A DNA stretch of 64,000 nt from NCBI GenBank assembly GCA_028015205.1, contig JAPWFG010000025.1:744001-808000 (forward strand). The letters run 5' to 3'. This document shows, piece after piece, positions 58,050 through 64,000 of the stretch; positions within the stretch are counted from its first letter, which is position 1; every line of letters begins with the position of its first letter. The position numbers and the translations under genes were made by a program. This DNA comes from Mytilisepta virgata. Its lineage: Eukaryota; Mollusca; Bivalvia; Mytilida; Mytilidae. A model generated the notes under the pieces. That model worked only from the letters and a program-made list of their open reading frames with translations. It was not told the DNA's origin and ran no database searches.

Positions 58050-58722
58050 GTGTGTTTGTACACATAAGTAGATGTATATATGAAATGATATGAGGTATAT
58101 GAAATAACGTCTAAATGTCAAATATGATAATTAATCAAGCACATCTTGGGGTTGCAGATGTCAAAGTTCACCAGTAGGTGTCCAGAAATAACGTATAATA
58201 TGAAAACAATATTCATTTTAAAAAGCACTAAAACAATGGGAGACACGAAACAAGATTGAAGAAAGAATCCTAGGTTTTGAAAGGCGGTGTAAAATCCTCC
58301 AAATTTTTCGGCTATGCAGTACTGAAATTGAAAACAGACAAAATTGTAAATCGATCAAAACAAGTATTTAACTTCTATATTTGTACAACTTTGCTTTCAA
58401 CTAACCGGGAAAAGTACAGTTTTTTTCAAATATCACCAAAAAGGGATCTATTGTACACAATGTTCGCAACATTTCTTTTCAAGCGTGTATTTGCAACAAA
58501 TATAAGATATTTCATCGGCATTAAACTAATTAGAAACTTACCGCTGATTGTTTATCCAAGATTTTGAATTTCGGATACTGAATTTCAAAGTGCAAATCTC
58601 GTATGATACTCCTCCGCTTTCGTACATGTGTATACACTAAATCTACTCCGGTATACAACGTAACCAGCCAGAATCTAAGATACTTTTATGTTGGGGATTT
58701 CGAATTAGCTTTTATTAATAAC
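58050..58722. other. No recognisable gene
   Basis: A 96-codon ORF at 58277-58567 has no recognisable features. Confidence 0.45.
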
Positions 58723-59475
58723 ATACAGTTGCGACCAGTCATAACATAACCTCTCGTCCACAGCAGTTCTGAGAACGTCTCTAAGTTAACGTAGAGCAGT
58801 CAGGAAGAAGAATAGCTTTAGTCAACAGCAATGCTGGTCAGGAAGTAGAACAGTTCTGGTCAAGACTTACAGCAGTCCCGGTCCACGACTGCTTTTTAGA
58901 ACAGCTCTGGTTAAGAACTAGAGCAGTCCTGGTCTAAGACTGCTTTTGCAAGGATTTCGCTTCACTTCATCAATGGTATGCGAATTATGTGGACGTGTAA
59001 ATATGCCAACTAGAAATTAAATAGACTGGCGACCTCCGTGGGACAGAGGAGTAGTGCAAAATCATTTGTAGAAATAGAACGGATATTATATAGCCTCCCC
59101 CAAAATAAAAATGCGAAAATTACAACTAGATCATCGGCTTAATTTCAGTGTGCTGTTTTTATTTATAGTATTACAAAAAGACTTTACTGGATCTTTAAGT
59201 TGGGATTTCTTATTTATTCTAAATCGTGACTGTTACTAGGACTGTTCTAGAGCATTAAAGGTTAGAGCTATTCTTGACCATGACAGGTTAGAGTTTTTCT
59301 TGACCATTACAGCTTAGAGCTGTTCTTGACCACTACAGCTTAGAGCTATTCTTGAACACGACAGCTTAGAGCAGTCAGAATCGGCCTGTTCTAGAGCAGT
59401 CAGGATTCTATTCTAGAGCAGTTTTAAAGCAGTCACCAGAACTGCTCTAAGTTAACTTGGTGAGAGATGATGTCT
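58723..59475 (+). repeat. AGAGCAGT palindromic repeat family, copy 2
   Basis: Starts CAGTTGCGACCAGT, the same end as the inverted copy 1 at 17136-17630. Modules such as GACTGCTTTTTAGAACAGCTC occur in both copies. The second half carries four 26-bp tandem units (59260-59363, GCTTAGAGCTGTTCTTGACC type). AGTTAAC near both ends is inverted. No coding content. Confidence 0.7.
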
Positions 59476-60391
59476 GTACCTACCTGTAGGCCGATGTTTG
59501 GCTCCTTAAATTCCAAAATCAAAAAGTAATGCAAAACTTAATCTCGGCTATAATTAAGTACTCTTAAAATGTCTTTTTTTTAGGAATGTGTTTAGTTTTG
59601 AACAATACATTTCTGTAATATCGATAATACGCAGTAAAAAATGGCTAATTGTGACGACTTCAATTAAAACACAATATTTCACTCATTTTTTGGACATGTG
59701 AATCAAATTTCAATTTGACGAACACCCTTACATCCATCAATTAAACATCTTTGATGATTCTTGGTGTTTTGAATTAGGAACCGTATATCCCATTGCAGAT
59801 AAAGGGAATATTCGAAAAAACAATATGCCATATTATTACTCATTGTCATACTACAACTCCGAATTAAATAAAAAACCGTCGCATGCCAGTTGATGTTGAT
59901 GTTGATGCATCTTTTTTTTCAAATCCAGATAAAAAACTGAATTAATCCATGTAAAATACAGGTGTTTATTTTTATCTTGAGTCATGTTGCTATGAACTGT
60001 ATCAATCCACAAAATGTGGATATGTAGAATAATTCACACTGTTGCATAAAATGAACGGTTGTAAAATGCACTTATGGTACATTGGAAGTGATGTCGCTAG
60101 AATTTCTACAGCTGTTGTTCGAGTACTGTACTAATACGAATATAGAAAAAAAAGAAAACAATGAATCAACTTTTATTAGCATGTAAATCATATAAAAGAC
60201 GTGATTAAGGTAAACATAGGAGACACTGAGTTTCTATGAACTAGTTTTCTCTTCTGTATCTTGCTATAAAAACATGTAATATACAGAAACAAGTCTGGAC
60301 CAGCAGCTCGCTGTTTTTTTTTTTCACGTAAGATAATAAAAAACGGCAGAACAAACAAAACACCAATACGCAACATATAATCTATAAAAAA
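59476..60391. other. No recognisable gene
   Basis: AT-rich spacer; ORF 60188-60376 (minus) is unsupported. Confidence 0.45.
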
Positions 60392-61540
60392 TAAGAGGCT
60401 CTCAAGAGCCTGTATCGCTCACCTGGTTTTAACTTTTCACCTTGAGCAGGACTAAAAATTTAAGTGTTGCAGTCAATTTGGCTGGGTTTTCTATAGGGTT
60501 CTATGTTAAACTAAGTTCAGCTATGGCAGTCATATTGGTTTACAGTCCAGGTCAATGGAAACATTTCTGAAAGAGAACCATCTAAGGACCATTACTGCTA
60601 AGTTTTGTTTAACCTGCTAAGTGGTTTCCGACAAGAAAATGTTTAAATGAATTTTCTCATAGGGTTCAATATTTAACTAAGTTCGACCGTGGCAGCAATC
60701 TTGGTTGACAATCCGGGTGATCTGACACAATTCTAAAAGAGGACCCTTAAGGACCAATGCTGCCAAGTTTAGTTCCAATTGGCTCAGTAGTTTCAGACGA
60801 GAATATTTTTGCGTGAATTTCGCATAGGGTCCTATGTTAAACTAAGTTCGGCTGTGGCGGCCATCTTGGTTCACAGTCCAAGAAATCGGACGCATTCCTG
60901 AAAGAAGACCTCTTAAGGACCATTGCTGCCATGTATGGTTTCAATATGTCAAATGGTTTCAGACAAGAAGATTTTTCAATGAATTTTCCCTTAGGGCCTT
61001 ATGTTAAACCACGTTCGGCTTTGGCGACCACCTTGGTTGACAGTCCGGATCATCGGACGTAATTCTGAAAGAGGACCTTCTAAGGACCATTGCTATCAAG
61101 TCTAGTTCTAATTGGCTAAGTGGTTTCAGACAAGAAGATTTTTGAGCGACTTTCTCATAGGGTCCTATGTTAAACTAAGTTCGGTTGTGGCGGCCATCTT
61201 GGTTCATAGTCCACAAAATCGGACATATTTCTGAAAGAGACCCCCCCTAAAGACCATTGTTGCGTAGTCGGGTTCCAATTGGTCAAGTTGTTCTAGGAAA
61301 GAAGAGTTTTCAATTAATTTTCCCATAGGGTCCTATGGTAAAATAAGTTCGGCTGTGGTTGGTATCTTGCTTAACAGTCCGGGTCATCAGAAATACTTCT
61401 GAAAGAGAACCTCCTAAGGATCATTACTGCCAAGTTTGGTTAAGACTGGCCTTGTAGTTTCATAGAAGATTTTTGAAATTCATCTCCCTTTTTCCTATTT
61501 TTAGTAACAGCAGCCATGTTCGTTGGAAGTCGGGGATAAG
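60392..61540 (-). mobile_element. Pearl/Helentron-like element, ~166-bp units, minus orientation
   Basis: Inverted relative to 34749. The right end is a hairpin AGGCTCT-CA-AGAGCCT (60399-60414) after the GGTGAGCGATACAGG block. Six units follow with CCTATGTTAAAC blocks near 60497, 60661, 60825, 60993, 61155 and 61327. The left-arm part CAGCAGCCATGTTCG-TTGGAAGTCGGG (61506-61535) also matches the 34.9-kb copy. More complete than the other copies, but the very left hairpin is lost where the L1-like fragment begins. Confidence 0.7.
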
Positions 61541-61547
61541 ACAAGAT

Positions 61548-63209
61548 ACCAATATTTAAGGATTTCAAATTAAGTTTGATTCCAAAAATCATAGTCTCAA
61601 AATATCTCAATTAGCTGATGACACTACTCTCTTCCTTAGTTCAAAGCATGATGTGACTTTATTATGTTTATCTTTAAACTTAATAGAAACTTTTGGGACC
61701 TTATCTGGCTTAAAATTAAATAGGTCAAAAACTGAAGGTATTTGGTTAGGTAGGCTAAAACACTGTAAAGACATTTGAAAATTTAAATTGGACTGAAAAA
61801 GCTTAGGCATATATTTTGGCATTAACAAATTAGAATGTAAAAAACTTAACTTTGATAAAATCTTCACAAATTCTGAAAATACTTTAAATTTATGGAAAAA
61901 AAAGAAAGGTGACAATAATTGGGAGAGTATGTGTAATCAAGTACCTTATTTTACCAAACATTACACACATTACATATTTAGCATCAGTAAGTACCATTGG
62001 AAAAGATCATTTATCATTATTCAAAAAGCTCATTTATAATTTCATATGGGATGGGAAACGAGAAAAAATTAAGCGTACCACATTAAGTAAAGAATATACA
62101 GAAGGTAAGCTAAAATTAACTGACATAGACAACTTTTTGATATCAATCCGCTTATCATGGGTAAAAAAATAACTTCAGGAGAAATGGCTAACTGGAAAAT
62201 TATTCCAAGGTTTTATTTTAATTGATAATCTAAAAATGTTTTACCAGATTTCTATATAGACATTGTAATTGCTTGGATTATATGCCAAAATCTTAAAGAT
62301 ATTCCTACCAATTACAGAATGATAAGATAAGAAATAATATGGGTAATAAGCAAATCAAATATGATAACAAATGTCTAATGTATACAAATTGGATTAAATT
62401 GTGGAATAATTTTTGTAAATGACCTTATTCATGATGAAGGTACTTTATCTTAAGATAAAATACTCAGCAGATTAATAGATAAAACAAACTGGATTTCTGA
62501 ATTTAGTATGTTAAAAAAAGCAATACCAAACAATTGGAAGTCTACACTACTAAATATTGATTCAGTTAAAAGTAAAGTTCAAACAAAACTAAGAACATTT
62601 ACATTGCCACTAAATAATAAAAATAAAAATAATAATCTAGATAATCTAAGTATGAAAGATATTTATAAGTTTGTTAATAATGAAAATAGAGAAGAAATAA
62701 CAGGATTTACAATATGGGTAAACAAATTTAATAGTAAACAAGTTATACAAATGTTGCAATTTATATTCTTCCATCTAAAAGAAAATAAATTAAAAATCTT
62801 TAGATGGAAATTAATCCACAATATTCTTCCAAATATTTTTTTTTTATAGAAATGGAAGATTAAGAATACTGACAAGTGTAATCTTTGCAACGAGACTGAG
62901 GATTATGAACATTATTTCCTTAAGTGTAACTATTTTAAAATATTTTGGAAACAAGCCAAACTTTTATTATACAAATTGGAAATAGGAACACATATACGTA
63001 ACTTTAAAAGTTTGATATTAGGCTACAAAATTTATGACGAGTCATATTATGAAATAAACTATTTTATTACAATCATATTATTTTCTGTTCATAAATGTAC
63101 ACTTATGTCACAGGAAAAAAATAAGAAAATAAATACATATGCTATTCTTAAAAAGGAATTTTTAAATATATATGAAATTCATTATTCATTTCGAAGTACT
63201 AAAACTTGA
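61548..63209 (+). pseudogene. L1/Tx1-like LINE ORF2, 3' fragment
   Basis: + strand remnant that starts inside RT (K-I-S-Q-L-A-D-D-T-T-L-F-L near 61600; A-D-D is the catalytic motif), then L-S-G-L-K-L-N-R-S-K-T. After stops and a frameshift comes 61909-62172 with T-I-I-G-R-V-C-V-I-K and F-I-W-D-G-K-R, hallmarks of L1-type elements. 62508-62849 and 62840-63209 hold the C-terminal region with a C-x2-C-x7-H-x4-C knuckle (62877-62927). At least four frame breaks. The 5' part is absent, and the fragment begins directly at the pearl-like element. Confidence 0.8.
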
Positions 63210-63580
63210 AATCTTTTTGATAACATTGCCAAAATTATTTAAGTAAATGTAGTTCAATTTCAATTATACTTATTAACTCAACTCTTCCTTTCGTCTTTAA
63301 TTAGATACACAACAACTCAAATATTTGGTTATATTAGTATCATTTGCATATTTGTCCTCTTTATATAAGATATTCTGTACGAAAGAAGTACGGAAAAATC
63401 CAAATATGTGGTGCTATAAATTGATATATATTTGATAACTAAATATATATACATTTAATAATTATATATATATATTTGTTTGTTGAGTTACCCTGTGCCC
63501 TTCAATTTATTGTAACAGGGTACAGTGTTCGCTGTAAATTGTTAAACTGTTAAAAATGCAATAAACTTATTTATATTGTT
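63210..63580 (+). other. Likely LINE 3' UTR
   Basis: Non-coding AT-rich sequence after the L1-like stop, with ATATAT tracts and an AATAAA polyadenylation-type signal at about 63560-63566. No clear poly-A tail follows. Confidence 0.4.
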
Positions 63581-64000
63581 AAACAAGATGTTATCTACAT
63601 ATACACACTATGAAAATAATTGTATGTGTATTTGGTTACATTAAGTGATAGACATAATCTTGCTTTATATCATTTTGATAAATGCAGTTTTGTGATTTGT
63701 CGTTTGAATTTGATACGACTTCATAAACGTTTGTGTCGTTTTGTTTACTACCGGTTAAATATGGTTCTGTGTTATTTGTTATTTGGACAGAATGCAGACA
63801 CAAGTCAGTATACTGATCTATATGTGTGTCGATACATGTGTTTCCGGACGCCTGATTTTCATTGTCACTCGTTCTTTGAAGATCTGAAAAAAAATAACGA
63901 TGACTACATCAATTCTGATTCTGTTGGAGAAACATATCTAAAATTGAACCCCAAGCTCAGTTGCTAGTATTTTGATATTAGCCCGAAATCGATACATACA
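63581..64000. other. Unassigned end of window
   Basis: A 115-codon ORF (63620-63967, +) has several Cys and Tyr but no recognisable motif and no coding support beyond its length. Confidence 0.35.

Noticed and set aside
61607..61915. 102-codon minus-strand ORF
   Set aside because: It is the antisense of the L1-like RT fragment on the plus strand.
63620..63967. 115-codon ORF with several Cys
   Set aside because: Cysteines are not patterned and no family features are seen; left as unassigned.

Overview
This window looks like AT-rich intergenic DNA from a marine bivalve mollusc, most likely a mussel-type genome. That is an inference from the repeat types: pearl/Helentron-like elements with arrays of about 150-170 bp units, a tRNA-derived SINE, a hammerhead-ribozyme repeat and several LINE and Ty3/gypsy fragments. 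No conventional multi-exon host gene could be recognised. Nearly every coding signal belongs to a transposable element, and most are broken.

Layout. 1-1612 (minus strand) is the 5' part of a Ty3/gypsy-like element: a short LTR, a tRNA-Leu-like primer site, a duplicated leader, an unusual ORF with SGNH/GDSL-hydrolase motifs, then gag running off the window edge. 2721-11089 is a foldback-like structure. Its long inverted ends are dense in ETS-like and CRE-like motifs and run into 21-bp minisatellite arrays. Inside it sits a 3.5-kb insertion (5508-9056) with 30-bp perfect terminal inverted repeats, placed exactly between AAA and TTT without a target duplication, as in Spy transposons; a paralogous empty site survives at 9523-9528. 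11090-14520 holds an LTR/primer-site/gag relic flanked by inverted ~16-bp arrays.

15420-23330 holds a TA-flanked MITE, a relic with a hammerhead-ribozyme fold, a palindromic AGAGCAGT-type repeat (second copy at 58723-59475), a gag-protease relic, and a ~150-bp tandem element ending in a hairpin. 24-40 kb is mostly unannotatable AT-rich DNA with a small MITE, a 32-bp repeat with an inverted copy, a pearl-like element (34749-35880) and a 21/22-bp array. 40351-45059 is a TTAA-flanked element containing a LINE whose 5' part is inverted (a twin-priming signature) and whose RT active site is mutated.

48-64 kb carries a perfect 16-bp hairpin, a LINE C-terminal fragment, a gypsy RT-RNase H relic, a SINE with a perfect 14-bp target duplication, a small ORF for a cysteine-rich peptide (57843-58049, the best candidate host gene), a second pearl-like element and an L1/Tx1-like LINE 3' end. 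The genes do not form a pathway; the window is a record of nested insertions. All assignments come from reading the sequence, with no database search.
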